A DNA stretch of 23,235 nt, taken from assembly GCA_946478755.1 (NCBI GenBank), contig CAMLDJ010000058.1, positions 1 through 23,235 of the forward strand, in the 5' to 3' direction. This DNA comes from an uncultured Pedobacter sp. (GTDB lineage Bacteria; Bacteroidota; Bacteroidia; Sphingobacteriales; Sphingobacteriaceae). The position numbers and the translations under genes are program-made. A model generated the notes under the pieces. It did not search any database. It was given only the letters and a program-made list of their open reading frames with translations, and had not been told where the DNA came from. Below are positions 9,115 through 17,163 of the stretch, one piece after another; positions within the stretch are counted from its first letter, which is position 1; every line of letters starts with the position of its first letter.

Positions 9115-10716
9115 ATGAAAATTACTAAAACCTTTCTGATACTGACGCTGCTGCTTATTGGAAGCAGTTCAAACGCATTACTGGCACAAAATAAAAAGAA
9201 GCCGAACATCATTTTAATTCTTGCCGACGATATGGGTTATTCGGATATTGGCTGTTTTGGATCGGAGATTCATACCCCAAATATTGATAAGCTTGCTTCA
9301 TCAGGTGTTAAATTATCCCAGTTCTATAATTCTGCACGTTGCTGTCCGACACGCGCTTCTCTGCTAACTGGACTTTATCCACATATGGCAGGCATAGGCT
9401 GGATGACTACAGATCGGCAACAGCCGGGTTACAAAGGAGAGTTGAACAATGAATGCATTACCATTGCACAAGTTTTAAAATCCGGTGGTTATTCCACTTA
9501 CGCTTCGGGGAAGTGGCATGTAACAGCCCAGGTAAAATATGATGGAGATAAAAAAAATTGGCCTTTACAGCGGGGGTTTGATAAATATTTTGGTATTATC
9601 CCTGGAGCTGCAAACTATTTTAACCCTGGAGGGCTCACTTCAGGGAACGATAAAATAACTGCCGGAAAGAATTTTTACCTGACGGACGCTATTGCAGATA
9701 CCGCTGTTAAATTCATCGGCAGCCATTCAAAAGAGAAAAAGGATGAGCCTTTTTTTATGTATGTTGCCTTCAATGCACCGCACTGGCCGCTCCATGCCAA
9801 ACCTGAAGACATCAAAAAATACGAGAACAAATATCTTTCAGGTTGGGATGAGATCAGGAAGGAACGTTATGAGAAACAGCTAAAACTTGGACTACTTGAT
9901 CATTCCGTAAAATTGAGCCCCCGGGATAATCAGATTCCGGAATGGAATACCTTTTCTGAAGAAGAGAAAAAACTTTGGGCAAAACGCATGGCCGTTTATG
10001 CTGCCCAGATTGATTGTATGGACCAGGGGATAGGGCGAATACTGAAGGAACTGAAAAAAGACAAAATGACGGAAAATACACTCATTGTGTTTTTATCTGA
10101 TAATGGCGCATGTGCTGAAAATGTGGATAGTGGAGAGGATAAAAGCCTGGAAGGTCTTGGTACAAAACAAAGTTTTCAAAGCTATCGCATCAACTGGGCC
10201 AACACCAGCAATACGCCATTTAAGCTATATAAACATGATGTGCACGAAGGTGGTATCTCTTCGCCCTTCATCGCCAGCTGGCCAAATGTGATAAAGGCCA
10301 ATGCAACGGTTATCAGTACACCGGCCCATATTATTGACATCATGCCTTCCTTTGTTGAGGTATCTGGCGCAACATATCCGCTACAGTTTAACAGTACCCT
10401 GATTCATCCAATTGCAGGGAAGAGCCTGATTGAATTATTTAAAGGTGGTAAGTTACAAGAACGGCCCATATTCTGGGAGCATGAGGCAAACCGTGCAATA
10501 AGGTATCAAAAATGGAAATTGGTATCGAAGGCAAAAAAACGCCCTCCGTTTATCGGTACCTGGGAGCTGTACGATATGAATAATGACCGGTCAGAAAGCC
10601 TGGATCTGTCGAAAAAATATCCAAAAATAGCAGATGATCTTGCATCAATGTGGGATAAGTGGGCCAGGGATAATCAGGTTTATCCACTCCGTCCTTCCAA
10701 GGCTGGTAAATTGTAA
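9115..10716 (+). CDS. S1-family arylsulfatase
   Basis: A 533-residue exported sulfatase. The signal peptide has a TFLILTLLLIG core and ends near ALLAQ. D38-D39 (ILADDMGYSDIG) bind the metal. C76 in C-C-P-T-R is the formylglycine Cys, followed by ASLLTGLYPHMAGIGWM. D329-N330 (LSDNGACAEN) complete the metal site. The ARCCPTRASLLTG signature and the overall length resemble the large S1_4-type group, some members of which remove 3-O-sulfate from galactose in mucin; that subfamily call is from memory and uncertain. The C-terminal stretch WELYDMNNDRSESLDLS is typical of S1 sulfatases. It is a different branch from the sulfatase at 4956, so the locus probably attacks two kinds of sulfate linkage. 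Maturation needs an anaerobic sulfatase-maturating (anSME-type) enzyme, which is not in this window. Confidence 0.93.
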   Translation: MKITKTFLILTLLLIGSSSNALLAQNKKKPNIILILADDMGYSDIGCFGSEIHTPNIDKLASSGVKLSQFYNSARCCPTRASLLTGLYPHMAGIGWMTTDRQQPGYKGELNNECITIAQVLKSGGYSTYASGKWHVTAQVKYDGDKKNWPLQRGFDKYFGIIPGAANYFNPGGLTSGNDKITAGKNFYLTDAIADTAVKFIGSHSKEKKDEPFFMYVAFNAPHWPLHAKPEDIKKYENKYLSGWDEIRKERYEKQLKLGLLDHSVKLSPRDNQIPEWNTFSEEEKKLWAKRMAVYAAQIDCMDQGIGRILKELKKDKMTENTLIVFLSDNGACAENVDSGEDKSLEGLGTKQSFQSYRINWANTSNTPFKLYKHDVHEGGISSPFIASWPNVIKANATVISTPAHIIDIMPSFVEVSGATYPLQFNSTLIHPIAGKSLIELFKGGKLQERPIFWEHEANRAIRYQKWKLVSKAKKRPPFIGTWELYDMNNDRSESLDLSKKYPKIADDLASMWDKWARDNQVYPLRPSKAGKL

Positions 10717-10744
10717 ATGAAAACACTAAGATAACTGTGTGATT

Positions 10745-11593
10745 ATGCAACTGTTTTTAAGAAAAAGTGTTTTTTTGTTCCTGTTTTTATCGGGTTTTGC
10801 TGAGCTTTATGCACAAAGCAAGACAGATACGGTCTCTGTGTTTACCTATAAGCATGTAGATAGCATCAGACTCAGAATGAAGGTCTGGAATCCGCCGAAT
10901 AAACAACCTGATCAGAAATATCCCGCAATTATTTTCTTTTTCGGAGGAGGCTGGAAACATGGAGACATGCGACAGTTTGAGCCTCAGGCAAAATATTTTG
11001 CTTCTAAAGGAATGATCGCAGTTACAGTTGATTACAGGGTTTCTGAGCGGAATCACACCAGCCCCTTTGAAGCGGTTAAAGATGCCAGATCTGCGATCAG
11101 GTATTTACGGGTTAACAGCAATCGTCTGGGTATTGATGAGCATAAGATCGTAGCGGCCGGTGGGTCAGCAGGGGGACATCTGGCTGCCGCTTGTGACCTG
11201 ATAGCTTTTGATGAGGCTACAGATGATCTTCAAATAAGCTCCAGGCCTAATGCAGTTGTTCTTTACAATCCTGTTATTAATAATGGCCCTGGAGGCTATG
11301 GTTATCAGCTTTTTGGTAACGATTATAAAAAAATATCTCCTTTTCACAATATCCTAAAGGGAGCGGCACCAACATTAATCATGTCTGGTACTGAAGATAA
11401 GATCGTACCGGTTCATGTCATTAAATCTTATCAGGAAAAAATGATAGCGTTGGGAAACAAGTGTCAAGTCCATTTATACGAGGGACAGGCACATGGTTTT
11501 TTCAGATTTAACCCTAAAAAGAAGATGGACAGTTACAAGGGGACGCTCCGGGACGTAGAAATTTTTCTTAACTCATTAGGATATATAAACTAA
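10745..11593 (+). CDS. Secreted alpha/beta-hydrolase, carbohydrate-esterase-like
   Basis: A 282-residue exported hydrolase (signal peptide MQLFLRKSVFLFLFLSG to about LYAQ). An oxyanion-hole segment reads FFFGGGWKHGD. The nucleophile is S141 in GGSAGGHLAAA, the Asp lies in SGTEDKIVPV, and the His in EGQAHGFF, so the full catalytic triad is visible. The family (Aes/BD-FAE-like) includes acetyl esterases and feruloyl esterases. In this setting it may remove O-acetyl groups from sialic acid or the underlying glycan, since O-acetylation blocks many sialidases; this is inferred from context. GTG 10739 is in frame six bases upstream, but ATG 10745 begins the signal peptide cleanly. It follows the sulfatase by 28 bases and is the last gene before the regulator. 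Confidence 0.86.
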   Translation: MQLFLRKSVFLFLFLSGFAELYAQSKTDTVSVFTYKHVDSIRLRMKVWNPPNKQPDQKYPAIIFFFGGGWKHGDMRQFEPQAKYFASKGMIAVTVDYRVSERNHTSPFEAVKDARSAIRYLRVNSNRLGIDEHKIVAAGGSAGGHLAAACDLIAFDEATDDLQISSRPNAVVLYNPVINNGPGGYGYQLFGNDYKKISPFHNILKGAAPTLIMSGTEDKIVPVHVIKSYQEKMIALGNKCQVHLYEGQAHGFFRFNPKKKMDSYKGTLRDVEIFLNSLGYIN

Positions 11594-11631
11594 TCTGGTT
11601 ATTAACGGGGGTATGTGTATCGATTTGTAAA

Positions 11632-11650
11632 ATCTCCCTTTATAGGAGAT
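11632..11650 (+). terminator. Weak stem-loop after the esterase gene
   Basis: ATCTCC and GGAGAT form a 6-bp stem around a 7-base loop in the 157-base gap before the regulator. No T-run follows, so it is at best a weak or factor-assisted end of the upstream operon. The rest of this gap shows nothing else I can support except the A-rich leader of the regulator gene. Confidence 0.25.
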
Positions 11651-11750
11651 GACTGAAAGATAAACAATAGGCTTGCCTCGGATTCCCTTTTTTGCTGCGG
11701 TGCCTATTAGTAATGTGTCCCTGAATTACCTTAAAAAAAAAGAAAAAAAA

Positions 11751-12437
11751 ATGGCAATAAATAACTTAAGGAAAGATTTGGCTCCGATTACCTCAAACAC
11801 CATGGCAGATATCGTTGAGGCAAGACTCAGGGCATATCTTAAAAAAAAATCTTTTCGCCCTGGTGATGCGTTGCCAAGGGAGCTTGAACTCGCAGAAGCC
11901 TTAGATGTAAGCCGGAATGTGCTGCGCGAAGCGTTGAGCAGATTTAAAATGCTGGGGATGATAGAGACCAAGAAGAAGCGGGGTATGATATTGGCGCGGC
12001 CGGATATCCTGGGAACCTTTGAACGTGTATTAGACCCTTTGATCATCGATACGGCCATCTCACAGGATATTTTTGAACTGAGGCTGGTATTGGAGATGGG
12101 ACTGGCTGATCTGATCTATATCAGAAAAACTGAGAAGGATATTGCAGAGCTGGAAAACATTGCTAAAAAGGAAATCAACCACGACAACTCTTTCAGAATT
12201 AAAAATGAGATTGCCTTTCACGGAAAACTTTATGAAATGTCAGGCAATGATACATTAAAGCGGTTCCAGATTATGCTGCTCCCTATATTTGATTATGTGG
12301 TTATGCTCGAAAACACGCAGAAAATGGGAAAAGTGAACCACCTTGACCTGGTGCAAATTTTAAAAACCGGAACGAAAGAGGATTTTAAGAAAGGTATGGA
12401 GGCGCATTTACAGCCTCATTTTGACCGTTTAAAATAG
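11751..12437 (+). CDS. GntR-family (FadR/FCD type) transcriptional regulator
   Basis: A 228-residue DNA-binding regulator. Residues about 15-80 form a winged helix (MADIVEARLRAYL, RPGDALPRELELAEALDVSR, NVLREALSRFKMLGMI, then KKKRGMIL as the wing). Residues about 95-225 are the helical FCD ligand domain, with candidate metal ligands His in AFHGKLYEMSGN, His in NHLDLVQIL and His in MEAHLQPH. E. coli NanR, the sialic-acid repressor, is of the same FadR/FCD subfamily, so sensing of sialic acid or a product is a sound inference. The frame extends upstream to TTG 11673, but ATG 11751 gives the normal family N-terminus. It is preceded by an A-rich leader (A9-G-A9, the last A belonging to the ATG) rather than a Shine-Dalgarno, common in Bacteroidetes. 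Its likely targets are the palindromes between it and SusC. Confidence 0.92.
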   Translation: MAINNLRKDLAPITSNTMADIVEARLRAYLKKKSFRPGDALPRELELAEALDVSRNVLREALSRFKMLGMIETKKKRGMILARPDILGTFERVLDPLIIDTAISQDIFELRLVLEMGLADLIYIRKTEKDIAELENIAKKEINHDNSFRIKNEIAFHGKLYEMSGNDTLKRFQIMLLPIFDYVVMLENTQKMGKVNHLDLVQILKTGTKEDFKKGMEAHLQPHFDRLK

Positions 12438-12488
12438 CGTCCTTCTGCTACGATCAACACCATTTCCCATATACGGTTTTTCCGCTCA

Positions 12489-12520
12489 CTAATTTTTAAC
12501 ATTTGTTGCCTAAAAATTAG
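12489..12520. promoter_or_regulatory. 10-12-10 perfect inverted repeat upstream of SusC
   Basis: CTAATTTTTA at 12489-12498 is mirrored exactly by TAAAAATTAG at 12511-12520, with a 12-base spacer. It lies 51 bases after the regulator stop and 103 before the SusC start. An AT-only core with a long loop and no T-run makes it a poor terminator. A protein-binding site or promoter-region structure is more likely. I could not identify a convincing -33/-7 pair of the Bacteroidetes type in this gap. Confidence 0.4.
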
Positions 12521-12551
12521 GAAAATAAAAATATTATAATTCTATTTGTTG

Positions 12552-12568
12552 TATATGTACTACATATA
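12552..12568. promoter_or_regulatory. 17-bp palindrome, candidate operator for the adjacent FadR-type regulator
   Basis: TATATGTA-C-TACATATA is a perfect 8-1-8 inverted repeat, 55 bases before the SusC ATG. Its core GTA-N-TAC matches the known FadR-subfamily operator pattern (t.GTa.tAC.a), and the 17-bp length with one central base is the same geometry as FadR sites. A TTTG at 12545-12548 just upstream could be a -33 element, but no good -7 element follows. The most likely reader is the regulator encoded directly upstream, controlling susC and downstream genes. This is inference from symmetry and position. Confidence 0.5.
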
Positions 12569-12623
12569 ATCATTACAGTGATTTAAGCAGGAACTGATCT
12601 TTAAACCGAATAATAAATTAATC

Positions 12624-15620
12624 ATGAAAGCAATCTTCAAAATTTGTCTGATAATGGTAGGTCTGTTAGTTGCAATACAGAAGTCAGTTGCCCAAATCCC
12701 GGGCTTTACAATATCGGGTACGGTATCCGGCGATAGTCCAAAAGAAACGCTTCCCGGCGTATCTGTCTTTTTTAAGGGATCAAAAATAGGAACAACTACA
12801 GATACTAACGGACAATATAAAATAACTGTGTCAGATAGCGAAGGTATCCTGGTGTTCACTTTTGTCGGCTTTAAAACGAAGGAAGTAAACATTGGCGGGC
12901 AACGTGTCCTTAATATTATGCTAACCGGGGACGCGGCAGATTTAGATGAGGTGCTCGTAGTTGGTTACGGTACGCAGAGGCGAAAAGATGTTACGGGCTC
13001 AATCGCTTCGGTATCAGCTAATGATATAAAAAATCAACCTGCTTCAAACATTGAAAGTCTTTTGCAGGGGCGCGCGGCAGGGGTACAGGTCAGCCAGTCA
13101 TCCGGAGCGCCAGGTAGTAACCTGAGCATCCGCATTCGGGGAGGAAGTTCCATTAACGCCGGTAATGAGCCATTATATGTGATTGATGGTATCCCTGTTG
13201 TGAACGACAATCAAGATCCCTCAGGTACTTCTTATGGTACTGCAACCTCTACCAATGCACTCACTTCTTTAAATCCTGATGATATTGAAAACATTCAGAT
13301 ACTTAAGGACGCTTCCGCAACTGCCATCTATGGTTCCAGGGCAAACAATGGGGTGGTCATTATCACTACTAAACGTGGAAAGGGTGATGGAGTAACGGTA
13401 TCGTACAATGGTTATTATGGAAGACAGGAAGCCGTAAAAAAGCTGGATCTGATGAACGGGCAACAGCATGCTGAATTTTTAAACGATTGGGCCGTTGCCA
13501 ACAATGTGACAAAGCCTTTCCCTGATCCCACAGCAATTGGTATTGGAACCGACTGGCAGGAGCAGATTTTAAGAAATGCGGCCATACAAAACCACCAGGT
13601 TTCGGTTGCCAGTGGCAAGAATGACATCAAGTACTACGTGTCTGCCAATTACTTTAACCAGGATGGTGTGATCATGAATTCGGGCTTGGACAGATATTCC
13701 TTAAGGGTTAACCTGGATGGAAAAATTACCAATAAGGTCAGGTTTAACCAGGCGCTTACCTATAACCGCACCATCAGTAATTCTCTGCCTTCTTCCAATC
13801 AGGGGGCAGGAAATGTTCGTTCAGCAGCGGAGCGCTCCTGGGTTACTTCACCGACAATCCCGGTTTTAGACAAAAACGGAGCTTATGTTGACACCTGGTA
13901 TGGTGCAAGTAAGCCAGACAATCCTGTTGAAGCTTTGTCAACAATTTATAATGAACTAACAGGTGATAACCTGCTGGGGAACCTCTCGGTAGACTATGAC
14001 ATCATTCAGGGCTTAACCTTTAAAACCTTATTAGGGGTCAATTTAAATAACCGGTCGCTCGGAGAATATTATCCGGGTTCGACAACCTATCTCGGCAGTT
14101 TGTTTAGCGGATTGGGTATCAATTCCAACAGAAGGATCACCAATATCCTGAATGAAAATACGTTACGTTTTACCCGGACTTTTAACCAGGTTCACCATCT
14201 TGAACTTTTGGCAGGATTTACCTGGCAAACAGAAAAAGATTTTGAAAACTCAGCGCAGGCCTCGGGCTTTGCAGATGACCGCCTGGGCATTTATAAACTC
14301 GGCGGAGGAACGGGAGTGCCTGTTGTGGATTCCTTTCATACTGAGTGGAGTCTGGCATCGGCCTTGAGCAGGGTAAATTACCAGTACAAGAACAAAATCT
14401 TATTAACCGCCTCCTTCAGGGCTGATGGCTCATCGCGTTTTGGCGGAGGCAACAAGTGGGGATATTTTCCTTCGGTAGCTCTTGGTTATCGTTTGTCTGA
14501 GGAGTCTTTTATAAAAGACCTGAAGGTGATCAGCGATCTGAAGATCAGAGGTAGTTATGGTTTGACAGGCAACCAGGAAATTGGGTCTTATCAATCTCTG
14601 CCACGTCTGGCAACCGACCTGTTTTATATTTTCGGGAACAAGCTGGTTTCAGGCTCACGTCAAACCAGTTTGTCAAATTCTGAATTGAAATGGGAAAAGG
14701 CTGCGCAGTACGATTTTGGCCTTGATCTGGCCTTGTTTGACAATCGAATTCAATTTGTATTTGACTACTACCAGAAAACGACAAACGACTTGCTGTTTAC
14801 CATCAACCTTCCGGGAATATCAGGGTATAGCACTGCATTATACAATACCGGAGCTGTGGAAAATAAAGGGATTGAACTAAGCCTGAATGCTGGAATACTA
14901 ACAAAAGAATTGAAATGGGATGCAGCCCTTAATTTTGCCCGTAATCGGAATAAGATCACCTCTTTGGGAAGAAACTCATCAACAACATTGTTTGTAGGTT
15001 ACCCTCCGGGCATGACATTGGGCTATATCTATGATGGTGTATTTAATACTCAGGAAGAAATTGATGGGCAAACTGTGCAAAAAGGTGTAAAACCTGGCGA
15101 TGCCCGTTATCGTGATCTTAATGGTGATGGAATCTTAAATACCGACGACAGAGAGATCATTGGCAATCCTTTTCCGGATTATATTGTAGGCTTCAACAAC
15201 AGTTTGAGTTATAAAGGGTTTTCTTTGTCTGTCTTTATGCAAGGCTCAATCGGCGGTGAAAGCACTAGGCTTGCCGCATTATTTAACCCTGCTGATGTAT
15301 CCAGCAATAAATCAATAGAACTTTTAAACCGATGGACACCCCAAAACCCAGATAGCAATATACCCAGAGCGGGTGTTTCCAATTGGCTGTCAACATCAAC
15401 ACACGATCTGCAGCACCTTAGCTATTTGAAATTAAGGAATGTTCAGCTGGGTTATACACTACCAGCCAGAATCATGCCTTTTAAAGGGACTGCCAATGTG
15501 TATCTATCCGGACAAAACCTGCTTACCCTGACCAACGACTATAGTGGATATGATCCGGATGGGGGCATCAACTACCCCACAGCTAAGACAGTAATGTTTG
15601 GACTAAACCTGACTTTTTAA
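12624..15620 (+). CDS. SusC-family TonB-dependent outer-membrane transporter
   Basis: A 998-residue outer-membrane receptor importing glycan fragments. After the signal peptide (to about KSVAQ) come a carboxypeptidase-regulatory-like domain (about residues 28-105, FTISGTVSG... with GTTTDTNGQYKITV), a TonB box from D108 (DEVLVVGYGT), and a plug (IRIRGGSSINAGNEPLYVIDGIPV and STNALTSLNPDDIENIQILKDASATAIYG). A long beta-barrel follows, ending in the terminal Phe of FGLNLTF. Length and domain order are standard for SusC. It begins the second half of the locus, after a 186-base gap with two inverted repeats, and SusD follows after 19 bases. No anti-sigma/ECF or hybrid two-component gene is seen, so control by the GntR-type regulator is likely. 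Confidence 0.97.
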   Translation: MKAIFKICLIMVGLLVAIQKSVAQIPGFTISGTVSGDSPKETLPGVSVFFKGSKIGTTTDTNGQYKITVSDSEGILVFTFVGFKTKEVNIGGQRVLNIMLTGDAADLDEVLVVGYGTQRRKDVTGSIASVSANDIKNQPASNIESLLQGRAAGVQVSQSSGAPGSNLSIRIRGGSSINAGNEPLYVIDGIPVVNDNQDPSGTSYGTATSTNALTSLNPDDIENIQILKDASATAIYGSRANNGVVIITTKRGKGDGVTVSYNGYYGRQEAVKKLDLMNGQQHAEFLNDWAVANNVTKPFPDPTAIGIGTDWQEQILRNAAIQNHQVSVASGKNDIKYYVSANYFNQDGVIMNSGLDRYSLRVNLDGKITNKVRFNQALTYNRTISNSLPSSNQGAGNVRSAAERSWVTSPTIPVLDKNGAYVDTWYGASKPDNPVEALSTIYNELTGDNLLGNLSVDYDIIQGLTFKTLLGVNLNNRSLGEYYPGSTTYLGSLFSGLGINSNRRITNILNENTLRFTRTFNQVHHLELLAGFTWQTEKDFENSAQASGFADDRLGIYKLGGGTGVPVVDSFHTEWSLASALSRVNYQYKNKILLTASFRADGSSRFGGGNKWGYFPSVALGYRLSEESFIKDLKVISDLKIRGSYGLTGNQEIGSYQSLPRLATDLFYIFGNKLVSGSRQTSLSNSELKWEKAAQYDFGLDLALFDNRIQFVFDYYQKTTNDLLFTINLPGISGYSTALYNTGAVENKGIELSLNAGILTKELKWDAALNFARNRNKITSLGRNSSTTLFVGYPPGMTLGYIYDGVFNTQEEIDGQTVQKGVKPGDARYRDLNGDGILNTDDREIIGNPFPDYIVGFNNSLSYKGFSLSVFMQGSIGGESTRLAALFNPADVSSNKSIELLNRWTPQNPDSNIPRAGVSNWLSTSTHDLQHLSYLKLRNVQLGYTLPARIMPFKGTANVYLSGQNLLTLTNDYSGYDPDGGINYPTAKTVMFGLNLTF

Positions 15621-15639
15621 AAAATTAATATTTTTTATC

Positions 15640-17163
15640 ATGAAGACAACCAGTAAGAACTTAATATATTGTGCATTGATCCTGTTGGGATTTAACTTCT
15701 TATCCTGCAAGAAATTCCTGGAAGAAGACCCTAAAAGTTTTCTCGCCCCTACCAATTACTATACAACTTCTCAGGATGCCATGTCTGCATTGGTAGGTGC
15801 TTATGACGCTTTAGGAAACAACAGCAGCACTTATACCGCAAGGCCTATCGCTTATCTGACCTGGCTGTGTTCTGATGAGGCTTTGCCGCCCATTTTGGCG
15901 GCGCAAAAGCAACTGGATAATTTCACCTTTGGGGCAGATCATGCTGATATTGGAAATCTTTGGAATCAGATCTACGACGCGATCGGGCGTGCGAATATTG
16001 TGCTGGAGAAAGTGCCGGCGATCACGATGGATAATAACGCAAAAGAGCAGATACTTGCCGAAGCCAGGTTTTTAAGAGGCTATCATTATTTTAATCTGGT
16101 ACGGTTGTGGGGAAAGGTACCTCTTGTTACCAAACCCATTACGGTTATAGATGATGCCCTGATGGCACAAAGTACATTGACAGAAGTTTATAGCCAGATC
16201 ATTTCAGATCTGGAATCTGCTGCTGCAGTACTGCTCAAAACGAATGAGAATGGACGGGCTACTAAAGGAGCAGCTTTAGGTATGTTAAGCAAAGTTTATT
16301 TAACAAGGGCTTCATCAGAAGCAGCCCAGGCTGGTGATTATAAAAGTTGCGCAGAATTGGCAAAGCAGGTCATTGACCTCGGTCCGTATCATTTGATGGC
16401 AGATTATCAAAAGGCTGTGGGAGGCGAAGATGAATTCAATGCAGAATCAATTTTTGAATGGCAGGCCGATAGGGTATTGCTTGCTGTTGGGGAACATAGT
16501 GTTTATGGACAGTTTACTTTACCCAGAGATATTGTTGGTCTGGTTCCAGAGGCCGGTCAGACGGGGGAGAGTAATATTGCCAGCGAAATCGGCTTCTTCA
16601 ACAAATACAATGACCTTGATTACCGCAAAGAATCAACATTTATTACGCAGGGAACCAACAGACAGGGTAATGTGGTTAGTTGGCAACAGTTTACTTATCC
16701 TTTTCCTGCTCCTGCCTGGAAGTTTGTAAATAAGGCCGCAACAACCAGAAGCGCTTATGCATTTAGTGCCAATGTTGTCATTTTAAGACTGGCGGATGTC
16801 TATTTAATGAGGGCTGAAGCACTGAATGAGATCGGAGGCCCGGAAGAAGAAGACGCTTATGAAATGATTAATGATGTCCGTGCCAGGGCCAGGGCCCGAA
16901 ATGGGGCGGCCACTTCTGTTTTTCCGGCCGATCTGAGCGGACTTAACAAAGAACAGTTTCGGGATGCGGTTTTGGAAGAAAGAGCTATCGAACTTGGATT
17001 TGAAGGCCACAGATGGTTTGATCTGGTACGTACAAAACGGTTTGTGTCAACTATGAAAGCTGCACATCCGGAATACCCGGTTGAAGAAAAGCATAATTTA
17101 TTCCCGATACCGGTAAATGAAACCAAATTAAATACGAAACTAATACAGAATAAAGGATGGTAA
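15640..17163 (+). CDS. SusD/RagB-family surface glycan-binding lipoprotein
   Basis: A 507-residue lipoprotein that caps SusC and binds the glycan at the cell surface. The lipobox is FLSC with the lipidated Cys at residue 23. The SusD N-terminal region begins KKFLEEDPKSFLAPTNYYTT, helical TPR-like segments are in the middle (AEARFLRGYHYFNLVRLWGK), and the C-terminal SusD domain shows VILRLADVYLMRAEALNEIGG and EERAIELGFEGHRWFDLVRT. All are hallmarks of the family at the usual length. Its stop overlaps the start of the next gene by 7 bases (ATGGTAA), so translation of the Kelch-symporter fusion is probably coupled to SusD. The glycan bound is presumably sialylated, from context. Confidence 0.97.
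   Translation: MKTTSKNLIYCALILLGFNFLSCKKFLEEDPKSFLAPTNYYTTSQDAMSALVGAYDALGNNSSTYTARPIAYLTWLCSDEALPPILAAQKQLDNFTFGADHADIGNLWNQIYDAIGRANIVLEKVPAITMDNNAKEQILAEARFLRGYHYFNLVRLWGKVPLVTKPITVIDDALMAQSTLTEVYSQIISDLESAAAVLLKTNENGRATKGAALGMLSKVYLTRASSEAAQAGDYKSCAELAKQVIDLGPYHLMADYQKAVGGEDEFNAESIFEWQADRVLLAVGEHSVYGQFTLPRDIVGLVPEAGQTGESNIASEIGFFNKYNDLDYRKESTFITQGTNRQGNVVSWQQFTYPFPAPAWKFVNKAATTRSAYAFSANVVILRLADVYLMRAEALNEIGGPEEEDAYEMINDVRARARARNGAATSVFPADLSGLNKEQFRDAVLEERAIELGFEGHRWFDLVRTKRFVSTMKAAHPEYPVEEKHNLFPIPVNETKLNTKLIQNKGW

Noticed and set aside
11673..11750. TTG-started N-terminal extension of the GntR regulator
   Set aside because: The 26 extra residues end in a Lys/Glu run encoded by the A-tract and are absent from the normal family start; ATG 11751 is better.
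12489..12520. Reading the long inverted repeat as a rho-independent terminator of the regulator gene
   Set aside because: The stem is almost all A and T, the loop is 12 bases, and no T-run follows on the + strand.
12560..12892. Minus-strand open frame of 110 codons across the SusC start
   Set aside because: It covers the regulatory gap and the SusC signal region, has no recognisable domain, and would be antisense to a certain gene.
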